A stretch of DNA of 64,000 bases from NCBI RefSeq assembly GCF_029846275.1, contig NZ_JARVWS010000001.1, positions 1,612,001-1,676,000 of the forward strand, written 5' to 3'. Shown one piece after another: positions 8,765-19,901 of this stretch (positions within the stretch are counted from its first letter, which is position 1; every line of letters starts with the position of its first letter). The stretch is from Nocardioides sp. CER19. Its GTDB lineage: Bacteria > Actinomycetota > Actinomycetes > Propionibacteriales > Nocardioidaceae. The translations under genes and the position numbers were made by a program. Under the pieces are notes generated by a model. It did no database searches, was not told where the DNA came from, and saw nothing but the letters and a program-made list of their open reading frames with translations.

Positions 8765-8810
8765 GGTCTCGAGGCTCGTCGCTGGCGCTCCTCACACCTC
8801 ACCCAGCGGC
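8765..8810 (+). repeat. Degenerate copy of a dispersed GGTCTCGA palindrome
   Basis: The stretch begins GGTCTCGAGGCTCGTCGCTG and continues with GGCGCTC, a CACACCTCACC segment and CAGCG. This follows the same order of words as the element inside the ECF ATPase gene at 29805-29876 (GGTCTCGATACG..., GCTGGCGCTC, CTCGACCAGCG). It lies between the convergent DUF3349 and polyphosphate kinase genes, where it may act as a terminator-like structure. Confidence 0.5.
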
Positions 8811-8837
8811 CGCACTGCGCACCTCGACCAGCGGCGG

Positions 8838-9728
8838 TCAGTCGCCGACGGCCTCGATGCCGCGCTGCACGATCAGCGGATCGGGATCGCAGACGAGCTC
8901 GTGGTCCTTGTCGTCGTAGTCGAAGCGGGCCAGGAACGCGCGCATCGCGTTGACGCGGGCACGCTTCTTGTCGTTGCTCTTGACCGTGGTCCAGGGCGCC
9001 CACTCGGTGTCGGTCGCGCGGATCATGTCCTCCTTGGCGGCCGTGTAGTCGTCCCACTTGTCGAGCGACTCGATGTCGATGGGGGACAGCTTCCACTGCC
9101 GCACCGGGTCGACCTGCCGGATGATGAACCGGGTCCGCTGCTCCGAGCGGGTGACCGAGAACCAGAACTTCGTCAGCGAGATGCCGCTGTCGACGAGCAT
9201 CTCCTCGAACAGCGGCGCCTGCTTGATGAACTGCCGGTACTCCGGCGGCGACGTGAAGCCCATGACCCGCTCGACGCCGGCGCGGTTGTACCAGGAGCGG
9301 TCGAACAGGACCATCTCGCCGGTGGTGGGGAAGTGCTGGACGTAGCGCTGGAAGTACCACTGCCCGGCCTCGCGGTCACTGGGCTTGGTCAGCGCGACGG
9401 TCCGGGCGTAGCGGGGGTTGAGGTGCTCCATGAAGCGCTTGATGGTGCCGCCCTTGCCGGCCGCGTCGCGGCCCTCGAAGAGCAGGATGTGGCGGCTGCC
9501 GGTGGCGGACGCCCAGTTCTGGAACTTCAGCAGCTCGACCTGCAGGGCGTACTTGAGCTCGTCGTACTCCTCACGCGGCATCCGGTCCTCGTAGGGGTAG
9601 TTCTCGCGCCACGTGTCGACCGCGTTGCCCTGGCGGTCGAGCAGGATCGGGTCGTCGTCGTGGTCCTCGCCGATCGTGTGGCCGTCGATGCGCAGCTTGT
9701 CGATGTATTCGCGGACGTCCGTGAGCAT
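8838..9728 (-). CDS. ppk2: Polyphosphate kinase 2
   Basis: 296-residue class I PPK2, which transfers phosphate between polyphosphate and nucleoside diphosphates. Seen are Walker A GRDAAGKGGTIKRFMEHLNPR (about 90-110), the Walker B/lid region LFDRSWYNRAGVERVMGF, and the terminal helix region KWDDYTAAKEDMI...WTTVKSNDKKRARVN. The product begins MLTDVREYIDKLRIDG. The ATG at 9728 is preceded by a TACCGT box (9735-9740, minus strand) at the right distance for leaderless transcription, so the longer open frame upstream is unlikely to be translated. Near pit it fits a phosphate-storage role; GTP versus ATP formation cannot be told. Confidence 0.92.
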   Translation of the reverse strand: MLTDVREYIDKLRIDGHTIGEDHDDDPILLDRQGNAVDTWRENYPYEDRMPREEYDELKYALQVELLKFQNWASATGSRHILLFEGRDAAGKGGTIKRFMEHLNPRYARTVALTKPSDREAGQWYFQRYVQHFPTTGEMVLFDRSWYNRAGVERVMGFTSPPEYRQFIKQAPLFEEMLVDSGISLTKFWFSVTRSEQRTRFIIRQVDPVRQWKLSPIDIESLDKWDDYTAAKEDMIRATDTEWAPWTTVKSNDKKRARVNAMRAFLARFDYDDKDHELVCDPDPLIVQRGIEAVGD

Positions 9729-9795
9729 GTCCCCACGGTAGGCCGCCTCGTCGAGCGGCGGATGACGCCTGATCGGCCCTGTCACAATCGAGCAC

Positions 9796-10752
9796 GTGCT
9801 GCAGATCGTGGTGTGGGCGGTGGTGCTCGTCCTCGCCCTCCCGGCCGTGGCGCTGACCGTCGCCCGGGGCAGCGGATCGACACGTCGGTGGGCGGTGCAC
9901 GCGCAGGCGGCCGCCCCGTGGGCGATCCCGCTGTACGCCGCCCTGGTGCTGCTCCTCGTGGTCGTCTCGGTCCTGGCCCACCGGTGGGCGCTGCCGGCGG
10001 TCGGCGCGGTCGTCGCGGCGGTCCTCCTCGCCGTGCACCTGTCGTGGATGGCGCCGCTCCTGCGGGCCGCCGCCGTCCCTGACGGCGACCGGCTCACCGT
10101 GATGACGTCGAACGTCCTGCTCGGGCAGGCGGACGTCGGCGCGCTGCTGGCCGTGGGCCGTGCCGAGACCGTCGACCTGCTCGCCCTCCAGGAGATGAGG
10201 CCGGCGACGCTGGCCCGGCTCGAGGCGGCCGGCGTCGGCGAGACCTTTCCCTACCGCGCCGGGGACCCCCGCTCCACGATGGTCTTCGCGCGCACGCCGC
10301 TGACGGAGGTCAGGTCGATCGGGCGGTCCGGGAAGTTCTGGGCGGTCACCTGTCGGGGGTGGCGGGTGTTCGCGGTGCACCCGTCCTACCCGCTCCGCAC
10401 CACCGCGTGGCGCCAGGACCTCGCCGCGCTGGCCGAGCGGGCGACGACCGAGCGGCCCGACGTCATGCTGGGGGACTTCAACGCGACCTGGGACCACCGG
10501 CCGTTCCGCCACCTCCTCGCGGCCGGCTACCGCGACGCCGCGGCGCAGTCCGGCGCCGGCTGGCAGCCCACCTGGCCGGTGCGACCCGCTGTCCGGCCGG
10601 CCTGGATGCGACTGTCGCCGAGCGTCACCATCGACCACGTCCTGGTCGGCGCCGGTCTCGTGGCGGCGTCGACGCGCACCGCCCGCATCCCCGGCACCGA
10701 CCACAAGGCGCTGGTCGCGTCGCTCGTGGTCGGGCGGAGTCCTGGTTCGTGA
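9796..10752 (+). CDS. Membrane-anchored endonuclease/exonuclease/phosphatase-family protein
   Basis: 318 residues: three hydrophobic segments in the first 90 (about 1-20, 38-60, 66-85), then an EEP catalytic domain expected outside the membrane. Active-site motifs are MTSNVL with its Asn, LLALQEM with the metal-binding Glu, [17 protein letters not shown] (Asp and Asn) and the terminal GTDHKALV with the catalytic Asp-His. It hydrolyses some phosphodiester or phosphomonoester, but DNA, lipid or inositol phosphate cannot be distinguished. A CACAAT box at 9783-9788 precedes the GTG start by 7 bases. It diverges from ppk2 with only 67 bases between the two. Confidence 0.82.
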   Translation: MLQIVVWAVVLVLALPAVALTVARGSGSTRRWAVHAQAAAPWAIPLYAALVLLLVVVSVLAHRWALPAVGAVVAAVLLAVHLSWMAPLLRAAAVPDGDRLTVMTSNVLLGQADVGALLAVGRAETVDLLALQEMRPATLARLEAAGVGETFPYRAGDPRSTMVFARTPLTEVRSIGRSGKFWAVTCRGWRVFAVHPSYPLRTTAWRQDLAALAERATTERPDVMLGDFNATWDHRPFRHLLAAGYRDAAAQSGAGWQPTWPVRPAVRPAWMRLSPSVTIDHVLVGAGLVAASTRTARIPGTDHKALVASLVVGRSPGS

Positions 10753-10786
10753 CGCGCTCGCGTGTCGCCGTACCCTGGAGGGCGAC

Positions 10787-11968
10787 ATGACCGCTGCTCA
10801 GACCCCCGTCGTCTACCTCGACCACGCCGCGACCACTCCCATGGTGCCGGCCGCCGTGGAGGCGATGACCGCACACCTCCTCGACGTCGGCAACGCCTCC
10901 TCGCTGCACGCGTCGGGCCGCCGCGCGCGGCGGGTCGTGGAGGAGTCCCGCGAGACGATCGCCCAGGCGCTCGACTGCCGGCCCGGCGAGGTGGTCTTCA
11001 CCTCCGGCGGCACCGAGTCCGACAACCTCGCGATCAAGGGCGTCTACTGGTCGCGCCGGACCGAGGACCCGCGTCGCGTGCGCATCCTCGCCACCGCCGT
11101 CGAGCACCACGCCGTCCTCGACCCGCTGCACTGGCTCGAGACCCAGGAGGGTGCCACCGTCGAGCTGCTGCCCGTCGACGACGCCGGCCGGCTCGACGTC
11201 GACGCCCTCGCGGAGGCCATCGGGCGCGACCCCGAGTCGGTCGCGCTCGTCTCGGTGATGTGGGCCAACAACGAGGTCGGCACGCTCCAGCCCGTCGACG
11301 CGGTCGTCCGGCTGGCGGCGACGCACGGCATCCCGGTCCACACCGACGCCGTCCAGGCCGTCGGCGCGGTACCGGTCTCGTTCGCCGCGTCCGGCGTCGA
11401 CGCGCTGTCGCTGACCGGCCACAAGGTCGGCGGCCCCTACGGGGTGGGCGCGCTCGTCTGCCGTCGCGAGCTGGCGGTGACCGCCCTCGTGCACGGCGGC
11501 GGCCAGGAGCGTGACATCCGCAGCGGCACCATCGACCCGCCGGCCATCGCGGGCTTCGCGACGGCGGTCGAGCTGGCGGTCAAGGAGCAGGCGACGTACG
11601 CCGCCCGGGTCGGCGCCCTCCGCGACCGGCTGGTCTCCGGGGTGCTGTCGGTCGTGCCGGACGCGGTCCTCAACGGCGACCCCACCGACAGGCTGCCCAA
11701 CAACGCGCACTTCTCGTTCCCCGGCTGCGAGGGCGACTCGCTGCTGATGCTGCTCGACGCGCGCGGCATCGAGTGCTCGACCGGCTCCGCCTGCTCGGCC
11801 GGCGTGCCGCAGCCCTCCCACGTGCTGCTCGCGATGGGACGCTCGGACGCGCAGGCTCGCTCCTCGCTGCGCTTCTCGCTCGGCCACACCTCCACCGAGG
11901 CCGACGTCGACGCGCTGGTCGAGGCGATCGGGCCGTGCGTGGAGCGGGCCAGGCTGGCGTCCCGATGA
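10787..11968 (+). CDS. iscS: Cysteine desulfurase (IscS/NifS type)
   Basis: PLP enzyme of 393 residues that takes sulfur from cysteine. It begins [11 protein letters not shown], has the PLP-binding Lys213 in [12 protein letters not shown] and the persulfide-forming Cys336 in [15 protein letters not shown]. The next gene, mnmA, starts 7 bases after the stop, so the sulfur most likely goes to tRNA 2-thiouridylation, as in the equivalent mycobacterial pair. The ATG at 10787 has GGAGGG a few bases upstream. General iron-sulfur cluster supply cannot be excluded. Confidence 0.92.
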   Translation: MTAAQTPVVYLDHAATTPMVPAAVEAMTAHLLDVGNASSLHASGRRARRVVEESRETIAQALDCRPGEVVFTSGGTESDNLAIKGVYWSRRTEDPRRVRILATAVEHHAVLDPLHWLETQEGATVELLPVDDAGRLDVDALAEAIGRDPESVALVSVMWANNEVGTLQPVDAVVRLAATHGIPVHTDAVQAVGAVPVSFAASGVDALSLTGHKVGGPYGVGALVCRRELAVTALVHGGGQERDIRSGTIDPPAIAGFATAVELAVKEQATYAARVGALRDRLVSGVLSVVPDAVLNGDPTDRLPNNAHFSFPGCEGDSLLMLLDARGIECSTGSACSAGVPQPSHVLLAMGRSDAQARSSLRFSLGHTSTEADVDALVEAIGPCVERARLASR

Positions 11969-11975
11969 GGCCTCG

Positions 11976-13070
11976 ATGAAGGTCATCGCCGCCATGTCCG
12001 GGGGAGTCGACTCGGCCGTCGCCGCGGCGCGCGCTGTCGAGGCGGGCCACGAGGTGACGGGCATCCACCTCGCGTTGTCGCGCAACCCGGCGTCGTACCG
12101 CTCCGGCGCCCGCGGCTGCTGCACCATCGAGGACGCCAACGACGCGCGCCGCGCGGCCGACGTGATCGGGATCCCGTTCTATGTGTGGGACCTGTCCGAC
12201 CGCTTCCACGATGACGTGGTCGAGGACTTCATGGCGGAGTACGCGGAGGGCCGGACCCCCAACCCGTGCCTGCGCTGCAACGAGAAGATCAAGTTCGCGG
12301 CCGTGCTCGACCGTGCCCTCGCGCTCGGCTTCGACGCGGTGGCGACCGGCCACTACGCCGTGCTGAAGGACGGAGCGGACGGCGTCGAGCTGCACCGGTC
12401 GGCTGACGCGGCGAAGGACCAGAGCTATGTGCTGGGCGTCCTCGACCAGGAGCAGCTGCGCCACTCGCTCTTCCCGCTCGGCGACACGCCCAAGCCGCTC
12501 GTGCGCGAGGAGGCGGCGCGACGCGGCCTGCTGGTCGCCGACAAGCCCGACAGCCACGACATCTGCTTCGTCGCCGACGGCGACAACGCGGGCTGGCTGA
12601 AGGAGAAGCTCGGCGACCGCCTCCCCAACACCGAGGGCGCCATCGTCGACGAGGCGGGTCTCGAGCTGGGCCGGCACGACGGGACGGTGGGGTTCACCAT
12701 CGGTCAGCGAAGGGGCCTCCGGCTGGGTCGGCCGGCGGCCGACGGGAAGCCGCGGTTCGTGCTCGACATCGAGCCGGTCTCCGGCACCGTGACGGTCGGC
12801 CCGCGCGAGCACCTCGCGGTGTCGCACCTGTCCGGCATCAAGCCGCGCTGGGCCGGGTCCACGCCGTCGTCGCTGGACGGCAGCGTGCAGCTGCGCGCCC
12901 ACGGCGACGAGCACCGCTGCCGGGTCACGGTGGGCGACACCGTGGAGATCGAGCTGCTCGACCCCGCCTACGGCATCGCACCGGGCCAGGCCGCCGTCCT
13001 CTACGACGGCACCCGCGTCGTCGGCTCGGCCACGATCGCCTCGACCCGGCGGGTCCCGGTGGAGCGGTGA
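11976..13070 (+). CDS. mnmA: tRNA-specific 2-thiouridylase
   Basis: 364-residue enzyme that puts the 2-thio group on the wobble uridine of tRNA-Lys/Glu/Gln. The PP-loop SGGVDS is at residues 8-13, the catalytic Cys98 is in [14 protein letters not shown], and the second redox Cys197 is in [11 protein letters not shown]. The GQRRGL region leads into the C-terminal beta-barrel. Sulfur is supplied by the adjoining cysteine desulfurase. The stop codon lies inside the left arm of a palindromic repeat (13063-13072), so the 3' end of the message probably folds into a hairpin. Confidence 0.94.
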   Translation: MKVIAAMSGGVDSAVAAARAVEAGHEVTGIHLALSRNPASYRSGARGCCTIEDANDARRAADVIGIPFYVWDLSDRFHDDVVEDFMAEYAEGRTPNPCLRCNEKIKFAAVLDRALALGFDAVATGHYAVLKDGADGVELHRSADAAKDQSYVLGVLDQEQLRHSLFPLGDTPKPLVREEAARRGLLVADKPDSHDICFVADGDNAGWLKEKLGDRLPNTEGAIVDEAGLELGRHDGTVGFTIGQRRGLRLGRPAADGKPRFVLDIEPVSGTVTVGPREHLAVSHLSGIKPRWAGSTPSSLDGSVQLRAHGDEHRCRVTVGDTVEIELLDPAYGIAPGQAAVLYDGTRVVGSATIASTRRVPVER

Positions 13071-13187
13071 GCAGCCAACCGTTCGGCGCCGGTCGTCGGT
13101 TGACCGCTCACCGCTGCCCGAGTGCCGCGCCGAGGAGCGGTGAGCAGTCGACCGGTCGAGGTCCGCGTTCGGTTGCTGGCTCACCGC
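13063..13187 (+). repeat. Two tandem GCGGTGAGC hairpin elements
   Basis: Element 1 has arms AGCGGTGAGC (13063-13072) and GCTCACCGCT (13106-13115), with inner CCAACC/GGTTG pairing. Element 2 has arms starting AGCGGTGAGCAG at 13136 and GCTCACCGC at 13179-13187. The two share the sequence order GCGGTGAGCAG...ACCG...CGGTTG...GCTCACCGC, so they look like two copies of one REP-like palindrome. They fill the 130-base gap between mnmA and the next gene and overlap the mnmA stop codon. They may terminate or stabilise the transcript. Confidence 0.75.
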
Positions 13188-13200
13188 CGGGGACCTCCAC

Positions 13201-14196
13201 ATGATCGCCACCGGGATCGGGTCCCTTCCCGGGGACGACGTCAGCGAGGCCGTGCGCGTCGTCCTGGGCGAGCTGCCCGACCTGCCGCACGTGCCCGAGC
13301 TGCCGGGCCGCGGCGCGACCGCGACGATGACCGGACGGACCCTGGCGATCGTCACCGGTCTCGACGCCGACCTGCAACCGGCCGGCTGGCGGCTCACCGG
13401 CTCGAGCGGGTCGCCGGGCCTCGACCACCGCCGGGCGCGGAGCCTCCTGGCGCAGGACCTCGACACCGTCGAGGAGATGACCCAGGGCTACGCGGGCGCG
13501 TTCAAGGTGCAGGTCGCCGGCCCGTGGACGCTCGCGGCGACCGTCGAGCGGCCGCGCGGCGACCGGATCCTCGCCGACCACGGCGCACGCCGCGAGCTGG
13601 CCCAGGCGCTGGCCGAGGGCGTGCGCGACCACGCGTCCGACGTACGTCGGCGGGTCGGTGGCGCCGATCGGCTGATCGTCCAGGTCGACGAGCCGGCGCT
13701 GGCCGCGGTGCTCGCGGGGAGGGTGCCGACGGCGTCCGGCTACGGGAGGCACCGTTCGGTGGACGCCCCCGAGGCCTCGGAGACGCTCGGCTGGGTGCTC
13801 GACGCGATCGCCGCCGAAGGCGCCGAGCCGTGGGTGCACGCGTGCGCTCCTGACACGCCGCTGGCCCTGCTCCGCGGTGCTGGGGCGCGCGGGCTCGCGG
13901 TCGATCTCGACGTGCTCGGCGCGGCCGACCACGACGCCCTTGCCGAGGCGGTGGAGGCGGGGGAGACCGTCGCGCTCGGCGTCGTACCGTCCCTCGACCC
14001 CACGGCGCCGCCCACCGACAAGCAGGTCGTCGAGCGCGTGCTGCGCTGGCTCGACATGCTCGGCTTCGACCCCGAGGAGGTCGGCGGGCGACTGGTCGTC
14101 ACCCCCGCGTGCGGGCTGGCCGGTGCCGGGTGGGCCTGGGCCCGGCAGGCGCTCGCCCTGGCCCGCACCAGCGCGGCGGCGCTCGACGGCAGGTGA
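13201..14196 (+). CDS. Short MetE-like (cobalamin-independent methionine synthase family) protein
   Basis: 331-residue protein resembling the C-terminal catalytic barrel of MetE, of the actinobacterial type represented by M. tuberculosis Rv3015c. It begins IGSLPGDD, has VAGPWTLAATVERPRGD and VDEPALAAVLAG. Zinc-type ligands are seen in WVHACAPDTP (His-x-Cys) and TPACGLAGAG (Cys). The N-terminal half of MetE, which helps bind folate, is absent, so methyl donor and acceptor are uncertain and it need not make methionine. The position between mnmA and ligA matches the mycobacterial order. No strong ribosome site is seen before the ATG. Confidence 0.8.
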   Translation: MIATGIGSLPGDDVSEAVRVVLGELPDLPHVPELPGRGATATMTGRTLAIVTGLDADLQPAGWRLTGSSGSPGLDHRRARSLLAQDLDTVEEMTQGYAGAFKVQVAGPWTLAATVERPRGDRILADHGARRELAQALAEGVRDHASDVRRRVGGADRLIVQVDEPALAAVLAGRVPTASGYGRHRSVDAPEASETLGWVLDAIAAEGAEPWVHACAPDTPLALLRGAGARGLAVDLDVLGAADHDALAEAVEAGETVALGVVPSLDPTAPPTDKQVVERVLRWLDMLGFDPEEVGGRLVVTPACGLAGAGWAWARQALALARTSAAALDGR

Positions 14197-14222
14197 GTGA
14201 CTCCGCCTCGGGGGTTACCGGG
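14193..14222 (+). promoter_or_regulatory. Two-part motif shared with the ligA-CBS gap, probable promoter
   Basis: GTGAGTGACTCCGC (14193-14206) is followed after 6 bases by GGTTACCGGG (14213-14222). Nearly the same pair with the same 6-base gap occurs at 19383-19411 before the CBS gene. Both genes downstream encode proteins of stress-related families, so a stress sigma-factor promoter (with GGTTAC as the -10 element) is a reasonable guess. Confidence 0.45.
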
Positions 14223-14257
14223 AGACCGCCCACCCACCACCAGCCGAGGAGGAACCC

Positions 14258-14806
14258 GTGTCCGACCTGACCGGGAAGCACGTCGCGATCATCGCCGGTG
14301 ACTACTTCGAGGAGCCGGAGCTGCTCGTCCCGCGCGACGAGCTCCGCAAGAACGGCGCGACGGTGAAGGTCTACAGCAAGGACGGCCAGCCGATCCAGGC
14401 CACCCAGGGCGACGTCAACCCGACCCAGAAGGTGGAGGTCGACGGCTCGTTCGACGACGTGGCGGTCGACGGCATCGACGCGCTCGTCGTGCCGGGCGGG
14501 TCGGTCAACGCCGACCACATCCGGATGGACGAGACCGCCCAGCGGATCCTGCGCGACGTCGACGAGGCAGGCAAGCCGCTCGCCATCATCTGCCACGGCC
14601 CCTGGCTGCTGGTCTCGGCAGGTCGCGCCGGCGGCCGTCGGGTCACCAGCTGGCCCAGCCTGGCGGACGACCTGCGGAACGCCGGCGCCGAGTGGGTCGA
14701 CGAGGAGGTCGTCATCGACGGCCACCTGATCACGAGCCGCAAGCCCGACGACCTGCCGGCGTTCGTCGGCGCCATCGACGCGGCACTGGTCGGCGCCCAG
14801 GTCTGA
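14258..14806 (+). CDS. DJ-1/PfpI family protein (type 1 glutamine amidotransferase fold)
   Basis: 182-residue protein with the complete PfpI/YhbO architecture: HVAIIAGDYFEEPELLVPRD with the conserved Glu near residue 20, DALVVPGG near 82, the nucleophile elbow AIICHGPW with Cys112, and terminal SRKPDDLPAFVGA. Family members act as chaperone, glyoxalase or deglycase in stress protection; which applies here is open. GAGGAGG lies just before the GTG start. A motif shared with the CBS-protein promoter lies upstream, and a perfect hairpin terminator follows. Confidence 0.88.
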   Translation: MSDLTGKHVAIIAGDYFEEPELLVPRDELRKNGATVKVYSKDGQPIQATQGDVNPTQKVEVDGSFDDVAVDGIDALVVPGGSVNADHIRMDETAQRILRDVDEAGKPLAIICHGPWLLVSAGRAGGRRVTSWPSLADDLRNAGAEWVDEEVVIDGHLITSRKPDDLPAFVGAIDAALVGAQV

Positions 14807-14811
14807 CCCAT

Positions 14812-14857
14812 ACGTACGACGGCCCCGCGACCCGTCGGTCGCGGGGCCGTCGTACGT
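14812..14857. terminator. Perfect 21-bp stem between convergent genes
   Basis: Arms 14812-14832 and 14837-14857 are perfectly complementary with a CGTC loop and a GGCCCCGCGACC core. It lies between the ends of the PfpI gene and the minus-strand efflux gene and can stop transcription in both directions, although no T-tract is present. Confidence 0.8.
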
Positions 14858-14882
14858 CTCGTGGTCGAGCGGCGAGCCTGGG

Positions 14883-16511
14883 TCAGCCGACGTGCACGGG
14901 CGCCTCGACGCCCTCGGGGCCGTCGGTCGCCAGCTCCTCCTTCTTGACGTTGAGGAAGATCCACACGACGAGCGACGCGGCGAGCATGAGGAACCCGCCG
15001 ATGACGAACGCGTGCGTCGCTCCGCTGGGGAACGAGCCGAGCTGGACGAGCCGGGCGATCTGCGACGGGTCGAGACCCGCCTGACCGCCTGCCTGCGCGA
15101 TGGCCGGGCCGATCTTGTCCGCGTGCTGCGTGGCGAAGTGGGTGCTCACGGTGCTGAGGACCGCGAGGCCCAGGGCACCACCGACCTGCTGCATGGTGTT
15201 GAGCACGCCCGAGCCGATGCCGGAGTCGCGCGCCTCGATGTGGTGCACGGCGGTCAGCGTCAGGGTCACGAACGTGAGGCCCATGCCGAACGACATCACC
15301 ACGATGTAGGGGAAGATGTGCGTCCAGTAGTTCACGTCGGCGCCCAGGTGCTGGCCGCTCGAGGCGGCGCTGATCACGCCGCTCGCGCTGTCGTCGACCG
15401 ACAGCCGGGAGAAGCCGAACAGTGCGACGGTCGCGAGCAGGGTGCCCACGCCGGCGATGAACCGCGGGTTGACCTGCGTGATGAGCTTCTGGGTGAGCGT
15501 CGCACCGGCGACCACGCCGAACGAGAACGGCAGGAACGCGAGGCCGGCCTTGATCGGTGTGTAGCCCATGATGTTCTGCACGTAGAGGCTCAGGAAGAAG
15601 AACATCGCGAACATCGCCGCCGGCGCGATCATGAAGGCCACGAACGACGATGCGCGCGTCTGGTTCGCGAAGATCCGCATCGGGAGCAGCGGGTGCTGGA
15701 CGCGGCGCTCGATGAAGGCGAACGCGGCCAGGAGCACGACGCCGCCGACCAGTGCCGTGATGGTCTGCCAGTTGCCCCACCCGTAGTCGGCGTTGCCGGC
15801 CCGGTTGAGGCCGAAGACGATGCCGAGGAGTCCGAAGGTGCCGGTGACGGCGCCCGGGATGTCGAGCTCGCCGGCGTGCGACTCGGACTCGGCCAGCAGG
15901 CGGGGTGCGACGAGGGCGGCGATGATCCCGATCGGCACGTTGATGAGGAACGTCAGCCGCCAGCCGTCGACGCCGAAGCCGAAGACGCTGTCGAGGCCGG
16001 TGAGCCAGCCACCGAGGAGCAGACCGACGGCCGCGCCGGCACCGGACATGGCGGCGTACACGCCGAAGGCGCGGGTGCGCTGCGGACCGGCGGGGAACGT
16101 CGTCGTGATGAGCGCGAGCGCAGCCGGCGAGGCGAGCGCCGCGCCGAACCCCTGGGCACCGCGCGCGGCGAGCAGCATCGCCTCGCTCTGGGCGAGGCCG
16201 CCGACCAGTGACGCGATCGCGAACAGCACGAGGCCGACCATGAAGATCCGGCGGCGGCCGTAGAGGTCGCCGAGGCGGCCACCGAGCAGCAGCAGTCCAC
16301 CGAAGGCGAGGGCGTAGCCGGTGACGATCCAGGTGAGGTTGGCCTGGGAGAAGCCGAGGTCCTTCTGGATGTAGGGGAGCGCGATGTTGGCGATGGTGGC
16401 GTCCAGCACGACCATCAGCTGCGCGACGCAGATGAGGACGAGCGCCCAGCCGAGGTGGCGTTGGGCGCCCGAGCGCTCGGCAGGCGGGTCGGCCTGGGTG
16501 GTGGAAGACAT
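14883..16511 (-). CDS. MFS drug efflux transporter, 14-TM DHA2 (EmrB/QacA) type
   Basis: 542-residue proton-driven exporter. The first membrane segment carries VVLDATIANIALP (DHA2 motif D1), then TGYALAFGGLLLLGGRLGDLYGRRRIFM (motif A in GRLGDLYGRRR) and the motif-C-like stretch SGAGAAVGLLLGGWL. About fourteen hydrophobic segments are visible, with a loop rich in Ser/Asp near residues 355-380. Its start is 2 bases after the TetR regulator stop, so the two form one unit; the regulator and its operator suggest substrate-induced export. The substrate cannot be predicted. Confidence 0.9.
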   Translation of the reverse strand: MSSTTQADPPAERSGAQRHLGWALVLICVAQLMVVLDATIANIALPYIQKDLGFSQANLTWIVTGYALAFGGLLLLGGRLGDLYGRRRIFMVGLVLFAIASLVGGLAQSEAMLLAARGAQGFGAALASPAALALITTTFPAGPQRTRAFGVYAAMSGAGAAVGLLLGGWLTGLDSVFGFGVDGWRLTFLINVPIGIIAALVAPRLLAESESHAGELDIPGAVTGTFGLLGIVFGLNRAGNADYGWGNWQTITALVGGVVLLAAFAFIERRVQHPLLPMRIFANQTRASSFVAFMIAPAAMFAMFFFLSLYVQNIMGYTPIKAGLAFLPFSFGVVAGATLTQKLITQVNPRFIAGVGTLLATVALFGFSRLSVDDSASGVISAASSGQHLGADVNYWTHIFPYIVVMSFGMGLTFVTLTLTAVHHIEARDSGIGSGVLNTMQQVGGALGLAVLSTVSTHFATQHADKIGPAIAQAGGQAGLDPSQIARLVQLGSFPSGATHAFVIGGFLMLAASLVVWIFLNVKKEELATDGPEGVEAPVHVG

Positions 16512-16513
16512 GT

Positions 16514-17155
16514 TCAGTCCTTCGGAGTGGGAGTGGGAGGAAGGTCCGAGAGGGCGACGAGCTCCGGGCGGAGCGCCGCAGGGAGGAGGATCTGGTCGAT
16601 CACCCTCGTGATGAGGTCCTCGTCGGGCAGCTGCCCGAGGATGAAGACTCGGTGGAGGACGACGCCGGCCAGGGCCGGCGCGATCAGGTCGAGGTCGACG
16701 TCGGGCCGCAGCTCGCCCCGGGCGCGGGCGCGCTCCCAGATGGATCGGGAGCCCTCGAGCTTGTCAGTGAGGAAGTGCTCGCGGAACTGCTGGGCGAACT
16801 CCGGGTCGCGGCCGATCGCGGTGATGACGCTGCTGAACACGGCTATCGCGTCGGGGTCGGTGAGCCCGCCCATCCCGCAGAACGCCGCCTGGAGGTCACC
16901 GCGCAGGCTGCCGGTGTCCGGGAACTCGTGCGGTTCCTTGGAGCTGCTCAGCGCGTCGATGACGAGGTTGGCCTTGCTCGACCAGCGACGGTAGAGCGTC
17001 GCCTTGGAGGCCTTGGCGCGCGTGGCGACCGCGTCCATCGTCAGTCGGTCATAGCCCACCTCGGCCAGGATCGCGAGGGTCGCCTCGAGGATCTCGAGCT
17101 CCCGGTCGCCCTCGACGCGGGGGCGGTGGCTGCCCAATGCCCGGGCGAGGTTCAT
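16514..17155 (-). CDS. TetR-family transcriptional repressor
   Basis: 213-residue regulator. The N-terminal helix-turn-helix domain is clear: ILEATLAILAEVGYDRLTMDAVATRAKASKATLYRRWSSK at about residues 22-61. The C-terminal ligand domain is of the TetR_C_11-like type found in actinobacterial efflux repressors. I chose the ATG at 17155, which begins MNLARALGSH; the open frame continues 31 codons upstream but would run through the operator. The gene leads the regulator-pump operon, and the perfect palindrome 26 bases before its start is the likely autoregulatory site. Confidence 0.9.
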   Translation of the reverse strand: MNLARALGSHRPRVEGDRELEILEATLAILAEVGYDRLTMDAVATRAKASKATLYRRWSSKANLVIDALSSSKEPHEFPDTGSLRGDLQAAFCGMGGLTDPDAIAVFSSVITAIGRDPEFAQQFREHFLTDKLEGSRSIWERARARGELRPDVDLDLIAPALAGVVLHRVFILGQLPDEDLITRVIDQILLPAALRPELVALSDLPPTPTPKD

Positions 17156-17180
17156 CGCCGTTCTCCTGTCGTTCACCTGC

Positions 17181-17205
17181 TTGAAACGAAACAGTTTCGT
17201 TTCAA
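17181..17205. promoter_or_regulatory. Perfect 25-bp palindrome, probable TetR operator
   Basis: Arms TTGAAACGAAAC (17181-17192) and GTTTCGTTTCAA (17194-17205) are exact inverted repeats around a central A. The site lies 26 bases before the TetR start and about 100 bases before ligA. It is much more AT-rich than its surroundings. TetR dimers bind such sites, and repression of the regulator-pump operon is expected. Confidence 0.85.
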
Positions 17206-17217
17206 CCTCAGCGATAG

Positions 17218-19411
<2,194 letters not shown>

Positions 19412-19460
19412 GATCACACGACGACCGGTGAGAAGAGCCGGTTCGAAGGGAGTGATCACC

Positions 19461-19889
19461 ATGGTCACCGCACGCGAGATCATGACCCGCGGAGCGGAGT
19501 GCGCACGGACGACCGACTCGCTCGTCGAGGTCGCACGGCGGATGAAGGCGCAAGACGTCGGCGCCCTGCCCATCTGCGGCGACGGCGACCGGTTGCACGG
19601 CATGATCACGGACCGCGACATCGTCGTGAAGTGCGTCGCCTCGGGCGACCACCCGGCCGAGCGCACCGTGGGCGAGCTCGCCCAGGGCCAGGCCATCACG
19701 GTCGGTGCCGACGACAGCGTCGAGGAGGCGCTGTTCAAGATGATGAGCGCCGACCTACGACGGCTCCCCGTCGTCGACGGGCAGCGGTTCGTCGGCGTGG
19801 TCAGTCTCGTCGACCTCGCCCTCAACCTGCCCGACGACGAGGTCGGCGAGCTGGTCGGCGCCGTCTCGTCGGTACCGCCGAGCAACTGA
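19461..19889 (+). CDS. Two-CBS-domain protein (stress/hypoxia type)
   Basis: 142-residue protein made of a pair of CBS domains: ARTTDSLVEVARRMKAQDVGALPICGDGDRLHGMITDRDIV (about 15-55) and TVGADDSVEEALFKMMSADLRRLPVVDGQRFVGVVSLVDLA (about 80-120). It resembles actinobacterial hypoxic-response proteins such as Hrp1 in size and layout. CBS pairs bind adenosine nucleotides; the output is not known. GGGAG lies before the ATG. The gene shares an upstream motif with the PfpI gene and ends at a strong two-way hairpin. Confidence 0.88.
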   Translation: MVTAREIMTRGAECARTTDSLVEVARRMKAQDVGALPICGDGDRLHGMITDRDIVVKCVASGDHPAERTVGELAQGQAITVGADDSVEEALFKMMSADLRRLPVVDGQRFVGVVSLVDLALNLPDDEVGELVGAVSSVPPSN

Positions 19890-19901
19890 CCACCTGTGAC
19901 C

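Noticed and set aside
9729..10097. N-terminal extension of ppk2
   Set aside because: The extra residues resemble no PPK2 N terminus, overlap the divergent EEP gene, and a promoter-like box sits before the ATG at 9728.
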